64,000 nucleotides of DNA, from positions 18,706 through 82,705 of the forward strand of contig CACNCV010000001.1 in assembly GCA_902619105.1 (NCBI GenBank). The letters are read 5' to 3'. This document shows, piece after piece, positions 54,567-63,380 of the stretch. Origin of the DNA: an uncultured Pelagibacteraceae bacterium (GTDB lineage Bacteria; Pseudomonadota; Alphaproteobacteria; Pelagibacterales; AG-422-B15). Position 1 is the first letter of the stretch. Each line of letters opens with the position of its first letter. The translations under genes were made by a program, and so were the position numbers. Below the pieces are notes generated by a model. The model saw nothing but the letters and a program-made list of their open reading frames with translations. It had not been told where the DNA came from and searched no databases.

Positions 54567-55257
54567 AAAAAGCTCTTTAGAGTTTCAAAAAAAATTAAAA
54601 AAATTAAATATTAATTCAGATATTCAAGAACTGTCAAAATTTAGAATTTTTAAAAACCAAATTTCTTTATCTAAATCTGTAATACTAATTACTAGTCCAA
54701 GATCCTTGGATTACCTGATCAATACTAAAATCATAGAAAGCTGTAAAAAAAACGAATTTATAGTCATTGGAAAAAAAACAACTCAACGTCTGAAACAATT
54801 AGGATGTCAAAAAATACTTATTTCTGCAAAAGATAGTAATGACTTAATCAGTAAATCTAAGGGTATATTAAATGAAAAAAGTGAAGTGCGGTTTTTATGT
54901 TCTAATGTATATAATAAAGAGCTTGTTAGAACGTTAAAAAATAAGAAGTGTAAAATTATATTAGTTAGGGTCTATGAAACGATCAAAATTAACAAATTAA
55001 AAAAATCAGTTATAAAGAATTTAAATTCTAACAAATTTTCTGCAGTTGTATTCTTTTCTAAGTTTTCGCTTACGGTTTTCCTAGAGCTTTGCAAATTAGA
55101 GAAGATTTCAAAATCTTCTCTGAAAAGAATACATTATATATGTGTCAGTCAGCGTGTTGGTGAATTTGCCAAAAAACAAGGCTATAAAGTCCATTTTGCC
55201 CCAAATCCATCAGAACAAGCAATGCTTGGTTTAGTTAAAAATCTGAAGTTTAAATAA
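54544..55257 (+). CDS. hemD: Uroporphyrinogen-III synthase
   Basis: A 237-aa protein opening ILITRPRKSSLEFQKKLKKL, a typical HemD start, with VILITSPRSLDYLI and VVFFSKFSLTVFLELC (the SxxxxxxFxxL block) and a C-terminal AKKQGYKVHFAPNPSEQAML matching the family end. It closes the hydroxymethylbilane to uroporphyrinogen III, the substrate of HemE encoded 49 kb away. Conservation in this family is low, but position after hemC is decisive. Confidence 0.9.
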   Translation: MILITRPRKSSLEFQKKLKKLNINSDIQELSKFRIFKNQISLSKSVILITSPRSLDYLINTKIIESCKKNEFIVIGKKTTQRLKQLGCQKILISAKDSNDLISKSKGILNEKSEVRFLCSNVYNKELVRTLKNKKCKIILVRVYETIKINKLKKSVIKNLNSNKFSAVVFFSKFSLTVFLELCKLEKISKSSLKRIHYICVSQRVGEFAKKQGYKVHFAPNPSEQAMLGLVKNLKFK

Positions 55258-55342
55258 TAAATATCATTAAATTACAACAATTAAGCTAAAATTTACCTAT
55301 CCATAAACAATAATTATACGTTATAAAAGCACCTTTAATTGC

Positions 55343-55371
55343 TTGACTAAACTTGTTTTTTTCAGTTGAAT
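55343..55371 (+). promoter_or_regulatory. Possible sigma-70 promoter of the DUF1302-DUF1329 operon
   Basis: TTGACT (55343-55348) and TTGAAT (55366-55371) are separated by 17 bases in the 159-base gap after hemD. The -35 is near consensus and the -10 weak. A strong ribosome site, AGAGGGGA, lies at 55403-55410, seven bases before the ATG. The rest of the gap is AT-rich and I see nothing else in it. Confidence 0.4.
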
Positions 55372-55416
55372 AGGCAAATTATTAAATTGTAATAAGTACA
55401 TAAGAGGGGATTTCAT

Positions 55417-58245
55417 ATGTCACGAAACACTATTTTTAGTTCGTTTGTAAAGTGTCTATTTGCACTATCACTTTTCCAAATGACTACAATTGCCGTAAAA
55501 GCACAAGAGGTATCGCTTGGTGGTTTTACAGGAACATTAACAACAACATTGTCTTCTGGTTTTGCTGTAAGAACTGAAGCGAATGATTGCAAACTTATTT
55601 CTGGGGACGCATTAAGTAAGGACGGTTCTGCTGCTTTTGATAGATCACCATACACTGCTTATGTCGGATATGCTCCTGATAATGGAAATGGTGGTTGTAA
55701 TGTTTTAGAAACTGACAGCTATGGCAATACATCAACAAAAACTATTTCAAGAGTTAACGCAAACCAAGATGACGGTAAGTTAAACTTTACCAGAGGTGAT
55801 GTGTTTGATGCTGGTAATACTCTTTCACTTAGTTATTTTGGATCAAATAGCGAAGGTGTGAGTCTTAATTTATCAGGTACAGTTTATTACAATGGTGCAT
55901 TAAGTTTGAACGATGCGAACTTCAAAGCATTCACTGCTGATCAAGAAGACTATTTCGAAAACCAATATAAACTTGGTAATGCTTATATCAGTGCCCCTCT
56001 CAATGATAATTTAAGTATTACATTTGGTAATTATATTCAGTCACAAGGTGTGACAGCTCTTTTACCTATTGGTGTGAATGTTGTTAACCCAGTTAACTTA
56101 CCCCTTTTACGTTCACCGGGTGCACAATTAAAAGATGCATTGCTTCCTCAAGCTATGGTCGGTGTTTCTGCTTACCTAGATGGCGGTGTAACTTTAGATG
56201 CGTATTATCAACTTGAACAAAAAGAAATTGAGCTCGATGCTTCTGGATCATTCTATGGTAGTGATTTTGTTGGAAAGTATTCAAGCACAGACTTGCTGAA
56301 TTCTGCAAACTACAGAGAAAACAAATTCGCCCCATTTGCTGGAAACTATCATAATGCGGCAGCATGTTTTGCTGACGGTATAACCGGTCAGTGCGTAGAC
56401 TCACAATTATTTAATGGTTTCGGACCTACAGGTGATGGTATAGCTACTTATAACACAGAGTATTATGGTTATTTAAACCAGATGCAACTTGGTGCTGGTG
56501 GTTCAGCATTGTTATTAGCAGGTTGGAATGCAACAAACAATTATCCAGTATCAGATGTAGGTGATGCAACTGACCTTGATAGTTTAATTACAAATTCATT
56601 AGCTTCTGCAGCTGGTAAAACGACTTTGATTGCTGGACCAGGCGCTCAGAATATTGGTGTTACTTTAACTGATGCCCAAATTAACGGTTCACTAACAAGA
56701 CTATGGACACAATACAGAGGTGTTAACAACTCTTCTGGTTTAGTTTCTGTTGCTCGTGCTGCTGACATCGAAGCTGATGACAGCGGACAATATGGTATAA
56801 ACTTATCAGGATATATCGATGATCTTGGTTCAGGTGTTGAGTGGGGACTATATTTTAATAACTCACACTCAAATGCACCAAGAGTTCGATTCTTAACAAT
56901 TGCCGATGGATATGCTTCAACACTTTATTCAATGTATGCCATTCAAGATGGAGCTAAAAACTACACGGACCAAAGTGTGAGCACTTTTGAAATGTATCAA
57001 TCTGGTGTTGCTTACGGCTCATTAATCTGTGGAGTTGTATATAAAGCATTAGCTGGCTCAGCTGCAGTATACGACACATTCGCAAATGCTGCTGCCGGAA
57101 ATTCTTCAAAATCATACTTACATGATCCTGAGAAATGTTATGCAACTATAAATACTCTAGGTGCTGCTGGTGGAACAGCTGCATGGGGGGCACAACAACT
57201 TGGCCTAACTAGTACTACATATGCCAGTGAAGCTGCTGCTCAAGCTGCAATAACTGCAGCTGCGCATGCACAAGGAACAGGCGCAACGAATGGTGCAATA
57301 GCAACTCTTGGATTTACTAACGCTGCTAGATTCCAGCTTTACTATCCTGAGGACATCCAAACATTTGGTGCTTCACTGTCGACTGGATTAGGTAGTTGGG
57401 CAACAAACTTAGAAGTTGCTTACAGACCCGACTATCCATTCCAAGTCTCAGTACCTCAATTATTGCTGAATGTCATCGACTCAACTGGTGGTACAATGAT
57501 TCAGAACTTAACTAGCTATGCTACAGCTGGTGCTAACCAAGGAGCAATTGCTGCTGCTAATGGAGTGGCACTGAACAAATGGTCTTCTCAACCTAACTGT
57601 AATATCTCATCTGCAACAGGTGAAATGTCTACAGTAATGAGCGGATATGCAGTTTGTGATGGAACAGCTGAGTTCGATGCTTACTCGTTCGATATCAACG
57701 CAGTCAGATCTTTCACCGCTTCAGACCCAATCACTGCAAACGCTGGTGCTGACAGTGGTTTTGTTCTTGTTGAAGTGGGTGGAGTGTACATACCTGGTTT
57801 AAACTCAGATCAAGGTTTAATTGCAACAAATCATCAAGCCTTTGGACATGATACTTATGGCGGAGGATGTAAGGATATTGCAGGAACAACTTCACTAGCT
57901 GTTCAAAGCAACGCTCTTTTTGGTGATGGTTATTGTGAGGACTCCTCAGAGGCCGATGACTTAGCAATGACTATGCGAGTAAGATCTGGTTTGACTTACT
58001 ATAACTTTAATAATTCTCCGTGGACTTTCTCACCATCACTCGGCTTAAACTATGACTTCTATGGCAATGGAGCGTCATCTTTAGGTGGTTATGTTGAGGA
58101 TAAAATGAGCATGACTTTTGGAAGTTCATTTAATAGCGGTGGAACAACTGTAAGTCTAAATTATGTTGCTGAACTTGGTGATTATACTGATAACGCTCAA
58201 TCAGATAGAGATTATGTCTCAGCAACTGTTTCACATGCATTTTAA
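55417..58245 (+). CDS. DUF1302-family outer-membrane protein
   Basis: A 942-aa protein with a signal peptide (FVKCLFALSLFQMTTIAVKA then QE), a mature N-terminus VSLGGFTGTLTTTLSSG typical of DUF1302, many beta-hairpins and a terminal VSHAF with Phe at the end, as outer-membrane barrels have. A Gly/Ala-rich stretch around residues 540-720 makes it longer than most relatives. DUF1302 genes usually sit with DUF1329, YCF48-like and RND/MMPL pump genes in bacteria handling hydrophobic compounds. The exact substrate is not known. Confidence 0.85.
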   Translation: MSRNTIFSSFVKCLFALSLFQMTTIAVKAQEVSLGGFTGTLTTTLSSGFAVRTEANDCKLISGDALSKDGSAAFDRSPYTAYVGYAPDNGNGGCNVLETDSYGNTSTKTISRVNANQDDGKLNFTRGDVFDAGNTLSLSYFGSNSEGVSLNLSGTVYYNGALSLNDANFKAFTADQEDYFENQYKLGNAYISAPLNDNLSITFGNYIQSQGVTALLPIGVNVVNPVNLPLLRSPGAQLKDALLPQAMVGVSAYLDGGVTLDAYYQLEQKEIELDASGSFYGSDFVGKYSSTDLLNSANYRENKFAPFAGNYHNAAACFADGITGQCVDSQLFNGFGPTGDGIATYNTEYYGYLNQMQLGAGGSALLLAGWNATNNYPVSDVGDATDLDSLITNSLASAAGKTTLIAGPGAQNIGVTLTDAQINGSLTRLWTQYRGVNNSSGLVSVARAADIEADDSGQYGINLSGYIDDLGSGVEWGLYFNNSHSNAPRVRFLTIADGYASTLYSMYAIQDGAKNYTDQSVSTFEMYQSGVAYGSLICGVVYKALAGSAAVYDTFANAAAGNSSKSYLHDPEKCYATINTLGAAGGTAAWGAQQLGLTSTTYASEAAAQAAITAAAHAQGTGATNGAIATLGFTNAARFQLYYPEDIQTFGASLSTGLGSWATNLEVAYRPDYPFQVSVPQLLLNVIDSTGGTMIQNLTSYATAGANQGAIAAANGVALNKWSSQPNCNISSATGEMSTVMSGYAVCDGTAEFDAYSFDINAVRSFTASDPITANAGADSGFVLVEVGGVYIPGLNSDQGLIATNHQAFGHDTYGGGCKDIAGTTSLAVQSNALFGDGYCEDSSEADDLAMTMRVRSGLTYYNFNNSPWTFSPSLGLNYDFYGNGASSLGGYVEDKMSMTFGSSFNSGGTTVSLNYVAELGDYTDNAQSDRDYVSATVSHAF

Positions 58246-58263
58246 TTTAGGAAAGGTTAAAAA

Positions 58264-59493
58264 ATGAATAAAATGAATATAAAAAAATTAATTATATCAT
58301 TGGTGTCATCAGTGATGATAACCTCTTCAGCAGCACTGGCTGATGGTCATGTAAAATATTCGGTTACAGCGGATAATGTATCTGAGTATTCAAGCATGCT
58401 GACACCAGGCATGTTGAATATGTTTTCTGCTTACCCAGAAACATTCCGAATGGATGTTTATGAGAATGGCGGTAATTGTACAATAGCGCCTGATATTGCT
58501 GCAATCAGTCAAACTAACGGCACAATGATAAATGATAACGAAGGAATAGAGGTTCCTAATGCGGGTCAAGTACCTTTCCCTGACCCTTCTCATCCTCAAC
58601 ACTACGTTTGGAATTATCGAATGTATGCGGGAACAGTGAGTGCAGTTGACAGGGTTCAAACATCTGTAACTGTGAAAGCGGATGGTTCAATTACTGTAGG
58701 ACAACAAGAGACATCAATATCGTTTCCGCCTAACCCAAACACAAAAACAATGTATGCGGATAAAAATTTATTTGCATTGTTCATGCAGAAAAACCTTGGG
58801 CCACCAAGAACTGCTGGAACAGTTACTTTAGTTCATGACTTTATTGATAGTTATATGCAGCCTCGTAAAGCTTGGCAGTATAGCCCGGCAACAAGACGTG
58901 TAAGAAGAGCGCCTGATATTACTTATGACACATTAACTACTGCTGGTGGTGGTATTGTAACAGTTGACTCATATGGTGGCTTCAATGGAGCGCAGGACAG
59001 ATATGATTGGTCATACGAAGGCAAGCAAAAGATGATTGTGCCTATGAATAATGATATGCTATCTGAAACAGCTGTTAAAGATACATTCACACCAAGTCAT
59101 CCAAACCCTGATGTAGTCAGATTTGAAGAAAGAGACGTTCATATTGTTCATGCACAATTAAAGCCAGGACAAAGACACCTTTACGCTTCAAGAACTTTCT
59201 ATTTCTTAGATGGTCAACCTGGAATGCTTGTTTACCATGATGCGTATGATGATAATCAAGACCTTATGAGAGCCATGTATCAAACGACGGTGCAAGGTAA
59301 CATGGGTGGTACAGGTTTAGGTGATACAGATTGTAACGTCCAAGGTGAGTATACTATGGACTTTGCTACAAGAACATACTCTGGAACCAACCTATTTGGA
59401 CCAGCCCTATCTCCAAGGCCAACTGTCTATAATGGTGAAGAAAAAGCTGTAAGCTTTTATACACCTGATGGCTTAAGAAGGTACGCAAGATAA
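58264..59493 (+). CDS. DUF1329-family periplasmic protein
   Basis: A 409-aa protein with a signal peptide (ISLVSSVMITSSAALADG) and the DUF1329 pattern: HYVWNYRMYAGTVSAVDR, RKAWQYSPATRRVRRAPDI, YDTLTTAGGGIVTVDSYGGFN, and YDWSYEGKQKMIVPMN. The fold is lipoprotein-carrier-like (LolA/LolB superfamily), consistent with binding a hydrophobic ligand in the periplasm. AGGAAAGG at 58249-58256 is a good ribosome site. It is separated from the DUF1302 gene by 18 bases and followed by a terminator. Confidence 0.88.
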   Translation: MNKMNIKKLIISLVSSVMITSSAALADGHVKYSVTADNVSEYSSMLTPGMLNMFSAYPETFRMDVYENGGNCTIAPDIAAISQTNGTMINDNEGIEVPNAGQVPFPDPSHPQHYVWNYRMYAGTVSAVDRVQTSVTVKADGSITVGQQETSISFPPNPNTKTMYADKNLFALFMQKNLGPPRTAGTVTLVHDFIDSYMQPRKAWQYSPATRRVRRAPDITYDTLTTAGGGIVTVDSYGGFNGAQDRYDWSYEGKQKMIVPMNNDMLSETAVKDTFTPSHPNPDVVRFEERDVHIVHAQLKPGQRHLYASRTFYFLDGQPGMLVYHDAYDDNQDLMRAMYQTTVQGNMGGTGLGDTDCNVQGEYTMDFATRTYSGTNLFGPALSPRPTVYNGEEKAVSFYTPDGLRRYAR

Positions 59494-59498
59494 AAACT

Positions 59499-59519
59499 TA
59501 AAATACTTCAGGTATTTTA
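59499..59519 (+). repeat. Hairpin preceding the DUF1329 terminator
   Basis: TAAAATAC pairs with GTATTTTA across a five-base loop TTCAG. It begins 6 bases after the DUF1329 stop and precedes the main terminator. It may stabilise the mRNA end or act as a weak terminator. Confidence 0.6.
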
Positions 59520-59522
59520 TAG

Positions 59523-59556
59523 AACCCGACTTGATTTCTTTTAAGTCGGGTTTTAT
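59523..59556 (+). terminator. Rho-independent terminator after the DUF1329 gene
   Basis: A ten-bp perfect stem (AACCCGACTT with AAGTCGGGTT), a ten-base loop, and a T-rich tail. It lies between the DUF1329 and YCF48-like genes and so may lower expression of the latter relative to the first two genes. Confidence 0.88.
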
Positions 59557-59570
59557 TTTAAGTAGGGCTT

Positions 59571-60713
59571 ATGAGATATTTTATTCTATTATTTTCTTTG
59601 TTGTATTTGCTTACTTTTAATGCCACAGCCAGTAATTTTAATTATGCAACTGGATTTGCCGCTATAAACGAAATGTCTTCAAAGGCCCTTATCAACGCAA
59701 TGGAAAGAGTCGATGACCGCATTTATGCCGTTGGTGAACATGGTATCATTATTTATTCAGATGACCTTGGAGACAACTGGACTCAATCTGAAAGTGTCCC
59801 TTTCACAAATACACTTACAGATATAGACTGTATTTCAAAGGAAGAATGTTGGGCCACAGGTCATGATGCCACTATATTGCATTCAAATGATTCTGGAAAA
59901 ACTTGGATAAAACAGTATGAAGATATTGATTTTGATGCTCCTTTGCTCTCAATTCATATGTATGAAAGTGGTGAAGGAATAGCAATTGGTGCATTTGCAT
60001 TATCACTGAGAACAACTGACGGCGGACAAACTTGGGGTTACTTGTTTATGGATGATGACGATTTCCAACCTCATTTTAACTATGCATATGGCGATTCACA
60101 AGCTTGGAGGAAATCATCTGCAAATGAAGCTTATGCAGTAGGTGAAATAGGTAAATATTATATTTCAGATGATAAAGGTTTAAATTGGCTAGTGGTCTCC
60201 ACTGGATACGATGGCTCATACTGGTCTGGAATCAAAGTTGATGATGGAAAGTCTCTGCTTTTAGGAATGTCAGGAAATCTTACGTTAATAACACGTTATG
60301 GGCCTGAGGACATTGTTCCTCCAGAAAAATTTACCTCAATTGCATGTTATGAGGCTGGATATTTCAAAGACGACTGCAAGCTGTTTGCATTTGATAATAT
60401 ATTTATAGGAACAAAAAATAGTTTAACAAATGCCATTATGATGGATGACGGGCGCATCGCAATCAGTGGTAATGGTGGATCTGTGACTATTGTAGATCTC
60501 TATAGAAAAAAAACAGTTGAGACTTGTGTCCGATCTGATCGACTCAGCAATACCTCAATAGTATATCTTGGTGGTGAAGAATTTTTATTAGCAGGGGAAG
60601 ATGGTTTCAGAAAGCATAGCATGGAAGCATGTTATGATAATTTTGTTTCTGCAGACTCACAGTCACAAGATACTTACTACACTGTTGATTTAAATATGGT
60701 TCAGTTTTTCTAA
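59571..60713 (+). CDS. YCF48/BNR-repeat exported protein
   Basis: A 380-aa protein with signal peptide (YFILLFSLLYLLTFNATAS) and repeated blade motifs of the BNR/YCF48 type: IYAVGEHGIIIYSDDLGDNW, TGHDATILHSNDSGKTW, LSLRTTDGGQTW, YYISDDKGLNW. It should fold as a beta-propeller. YCF48-like proteins accompany DUF1302 and DUF1329 in many proteobacteria; the role is unknown. It begins after a terminator and ends 6 bases before the SDR gene. A Cys-containing C-terminal half (ACYEAGYFKDDCKL) could form disulfides. Confidence 0.82.
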   Translation: MRYFILLFSLLYLLTFNATASNFNYATGFAAINEMSSKALINAMERVDDRIYAVGEHGIIIYSDDLGDNWTQSESVPFTNTLTDIDCISKEECWATGHDATILHSNDSGKTWIKQYEDIDFDAPLLSIHMYESGEGIAIGAFALSLRTTDGGQTWGYLFMDDDDFQPHFNYAYGDSQAWRKSSANEAYAVGEIGKYYISDDKGLNWLVVSTGYDGSYWSGIKVDDGKSLLLGMSGNLTLITRYGPEDIVPPEKFTSIACYEAGYFKDDCKLFAFDNIFIGTKNSLTNAIMMDDGRIAISGNGGSVTIVDLYRKKTVETCVRSDRLSNTSIVYLGGEEFLLAGEDGFRKHSMEACYDNFVSADSQSQDTYYTVDLNMVQFF

Positions 60714-60719
60714 ATTCCT

Positions 60720-61490
60720 ATGGGCCGAGTAGAAAATAAAGTAGCGATTGTTACAGGCGCAGCTTCAGGACTTGGTTTTGCCGCAGCGCAGAAACTTATG
60801 GACGAGGGAGCAAAAGTTTTACTAACAGATATTAATGAGGAAGTTATCAATTCAATGCCTGAGAGACTTTCCACTTACAGTGAGACACAGTTTCATGCTG
60901 CAGTTCATGATGTTGCAAATGAAGAGTCATGGATTAATGTTATTGAAAATGCTGAAACTCACTTTGGTAAAATTAATGTTTTAGTCAATAGTGCTGGAAT
61001 AAGTTTAGGTGCAGATGTTGTATCTACAGATTTCGAAATCTGGAAAAAGGTTCATCAGGTTAATTTAGATAGCGTCTTTCTTGGATGTAAATATGCAGTG
61101 CCAATAATGAGCAAAACAGGACAAGGTTCAATAATAAACCTATCATCAATATCTGGGATTGTTGCAGGGTGGAATACAGCAGCATATAATTCATCAAAAG
61201 CAGGGGTTCGCTTACTGAGCAAATCAGTTGCTCTCTATTGTGCAAAGAAAGGTTATGATGTTAGGTGCAATTCAGTTCATCCAGCTTTTGTAGATACTCC
61301 AATACTTGACCCTTTAAAACAGGCCTTTGGTGAAGAAAATGCCGTTGCCAAACTGTCTCGCCAAATTCCAATGAATAAAATTGGTGACACAGACGACGTA
61401 TCGTACGCAATTTTGTATTTGGCGTCTGATGAGAGCAAGTTCATGACAGGTACGGAAATTGTACTTGATGGCGGATTAAGTGCAATGTAG
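60720..61490 (+). CDS. Short-chain dehydrogenase/reductase
   Basis: A 256-aa classical SDR with TGAASGLGFAAA (cofactor), NSAGISLG, the catalytic Ser in LSSISGI, YNSSK (Tyr-xxx-Lys), and FMTGTEIVLDGGLSAM at the end. An acidic residue (LLTDINEE) after the second strand points to NAD rather than NADP. It resembles cyclopentanol or 3-hydroxysteroid dehydrogenases, which fits its place after the DUF1302 locus, but the substrate is not set by the sequence. Confidence 0.88.
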   Translation: MGRVENKVAIVTGAASGLGFAAAQKLMDEGAKVLLTDINEEVINSMPERLSTYSETQFHAAVHDVANEESWINVIENAETHFGKINVLVNSAGISLGADVVSTDFEIWKKVHQVNLDSVFLGCKYAVPIMSKTGQGSIINLSSISGIVAGWNTAAYNSSKAGVRLLSKSVALYCAKKGYDVRCNSVHPAFVDTPILDPLKQAFGEENAVAKLSRQIPMNKIGDTDDVSYAILYLASDESKFMTGTEIVLDGGLSAM

Positions 61491-61506
61491 TTTCATTCTT
61501 GAGACT

Positions 61507-62202
61507 ATGAAAACAAAAAAAGCATTAATGATTGTACACCAGCCTCGATCCAGTACTGGGGATGTAGGAATGAAATTACGTGAAAGAGGATATGAACTTG
61601 ACGTGAGAAGACCGGTCATAGGTGAAAAGTTACCTCAATCAATGGACGAACATGATATTGCCGTTATTTACGGTGGACCTCCAAGTGCCAATGATGATTT
61701 GGATTATATCAAATATGAAATTGATTGGATTTCAACAGCTTTATTATCTAATAAACCTTTTCTTGGAATTTGTTTGGGCGCACAGATGCTTGCTAAGAAT
61801 TTAGGCGGCACTGTTCAACGTGCTAAGGATCAAAAATTTGAAATTGGTTTTTATGATATAATGCCGACAGGAGATGGGCATAAGATTTTTCAAAAACAAA
61901 AAACTTTTTTTCAATGGCACAAAGAGGGATTCACTGTGCCAAAATCTTGTGACATTCTAGCTTTGGGAGAAACATTTCCTCAACAAGCTTTTAATTATAA
62001 AAACGCAGTTGGAATACAATTCCATCCTGAGGTTAATCTTAAAATGCACTTGAGGTGGCTATATTTTGCAGGATATATGCTTAGAGAAAAAGGAGCGCAA
62101 AAACGCCATTACCAAATGCAGCAACGACTTAGTCATGGAAAAAAAATCAATATGTGGTTAGACTCTTTTTTAGATAATTACTTTTTTATAAATAAATCAT
62201 GA
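61507..62202 (+). CDS. Class I glutamine amidotransferase
   Basis: A 231-aa protein from ATG 61507; the frame is open 9 codons upstream into the SDR gene end, but the family start MKTKKALMIVHQP fits better. IAVIYGGPPSANDD, FLGICLGAQMLAKNLGG with Cys89, and GIQFHPEV complete the Cys-His-Glu triad. It is a stand-alone GATase of the GuaA-like group without a synthetase partner beside it. The substrate is unknown. The stop overlaps the yggT start by 4 bases. Confidence 0.87.
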   Translation: MKTKKALMIVHQPRSSTGDVGMKLRERGYELDVRRPVIGEKLPQSMDEHDIAVIYGGPPSANDDLDYIKYEIDWISTALLSNKPFLGICLGAQMLAKNLGGTVQRAKDQKFEIGFYDIMPTGDGHKIFQKQKTFFQWHKEGFTVPKSCDILALGETFPQQAFNYKNAVGIQFHPEVNLKMHLRWLYFAGYMLREKGAQKRHYQMQQRLSHGKKINMWLDSFLDNYFFINKS

Positions 62203-62492
62203 ACTCACTCATCATTCTTGTTGATCAAATTATAAATCTTTATACCTGGGTGTTGATCATTAATGTGATATTCAGCTGGTTAATTGCTATGAGTATTTTT
62301 AATACTCAGAATAGAATTATTATTGCAATATATTTTGGAACAAAAAGATTAACGGATCCGCTTCTTAACCCAATAAGAAATTTCCTTCCCAATCTTGGAG
62401 GGATTGATATATCTCCGGTGGTCTTAATTCTGATACTTTACTTTATAAGAAACTTACTTTACGAGTATTTTTATGCAGGAATTCCAATCTAA
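62199..62492 (+). CDS. YggT-family membrane protein
   Basis: A 97-aa protein with two hydrophobic segments and the YggT pattern: [46 protein letters not shown]. YggT proteins may help in osmotic or cell-shape functions; the role is not clear. In alphaproteobacteria yggT commonly precedes folD, as here, with a 2-base gap. Confidence 0.93.
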   Translation: MNSLIILVDQIINLYTWVLIINVIFSWLIAMSIFNTQNRIIIAIYFGTKRLTDPLLNPIRNFLPNLGGIDISPVVLILILYFIRNLLYEYFYAGIPI

Positions 62493-62494
62493 AA

Positions 62495-63379
62495 ATGTCT
62501 AATACAAAAATTATTGATGGTAAAGTAATCGCAGCTGATCTTAGGGCCGAAACCGCTATCAAAGTTGAAGACTTTAAAAATAAATTCAATAAAACTCCAA
62601 CTCTTGCAGTTGTGCTTGTTGGTGAAGATCCAGCCAGTCAAGTTTACGTTAATACAAAGTCTAAAATGGCAAAAGAGATTGGAATGGATGTCGAGGATCA
62701 TTTTTTGGATACTACTATTTCTGAAAAAAAGCTTTTGGGATTAGTTGATAAGCTAAATAAAGATCAAAAAGTAAATGGGATCCTTGTCCAATTGCCTCTT
62801 CCATCACACATTGACTCAAGAGCCATTATAGATGCAATTGATCCAGTAAAGGATGCAGATGGGTTTCATGCCATTAATGTTGGTAGAAACTCAATAGGAG
62901 GTGACTTACTGGCTAAAACTTTCACTCCTTGCACACCTCTTGGTTGTTACTTAATGTTAAAAAAAAGTATTTCTGATTTGAAAGGTATGCATGCTGTAAT
63001 TATTGGACGATCTAATATTGTTGGTAAACCAATGGCACAACTATTACTTGAAGAGTCATGCACTGTAACAATTGTTCACTCTAAAACTAAAAATATTGAG
63101 GAAATTACAAAACAAGCTGATATTGTTGTAGCTGCAGTTGGAAGGCCATTAATGGTTAAAAAAGATTGGATTAAAGAAGGAGCTGTCGTGATTGATGTTG
63201 GTATTAACCGTGTTGATCATCCAGATAAACCTGGAAAAACAAAACTTGTTGGTGATGTAGATTACGATGATGTATTTAATATAGCTTCAGCGATTACACC
63301 TGTCCCAGGCGGTGTGGGTCCTATGACAATTGCATGTTTATTAAAAAATACAGTAGATGCTGCATTTAGACAGCAGTAG
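62495..63379 (+). CDS. folD: Methylene-THF dehydrogenase/cyclohydrolase FolD
   Basis: A 294-aa bifunctional protein with [32 protein letters not shown] blocks (starting near residue 92), [15 protein letters not shown] (NADP motif) and [15 protein letters not shown]. It interconverts 5,10-methylene-, methenyl- and formyl-THF and so feeds purH and formyl-Met synthesis. Motifs and length are normal. The end abuts the convergent argG. Confidence 0.96.
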   Translation: MSNTKIIDGKVIAADLRAETAIKVEDFKNKFNKTPTLAVVLVGEDPASQVYVNTKSKMAKEIGMDVEDHFLDTTISEKKLLGLVDKLNKDQKVNGILVQLPLPSHIDSRAIIDAIDPVKDADGFHAINVGRNSIGGDLLAKTFTPCTPLGCYLMLKKSISDLKGMHAVIIGRSNIVGKPMAQLLLEESCTVTIVHSKTKNIEEITKQADIVVAAVGRPLMVKKDWIKEGAVVIDVGINRVDHPDKPGKTKLVGDVDYDDVFNIASAITPVPGGVGPMTIACLLKNTVDAAFRQQ

Positions 63380-63380
63380 C

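Noticed and set aside
58227..58237. Second parS-like site (TGTTTCACATG)
   Set aside because: Only the left half matches the consensus; it is in the 3' end of the DUF1302 gene and has no palindromic partner.
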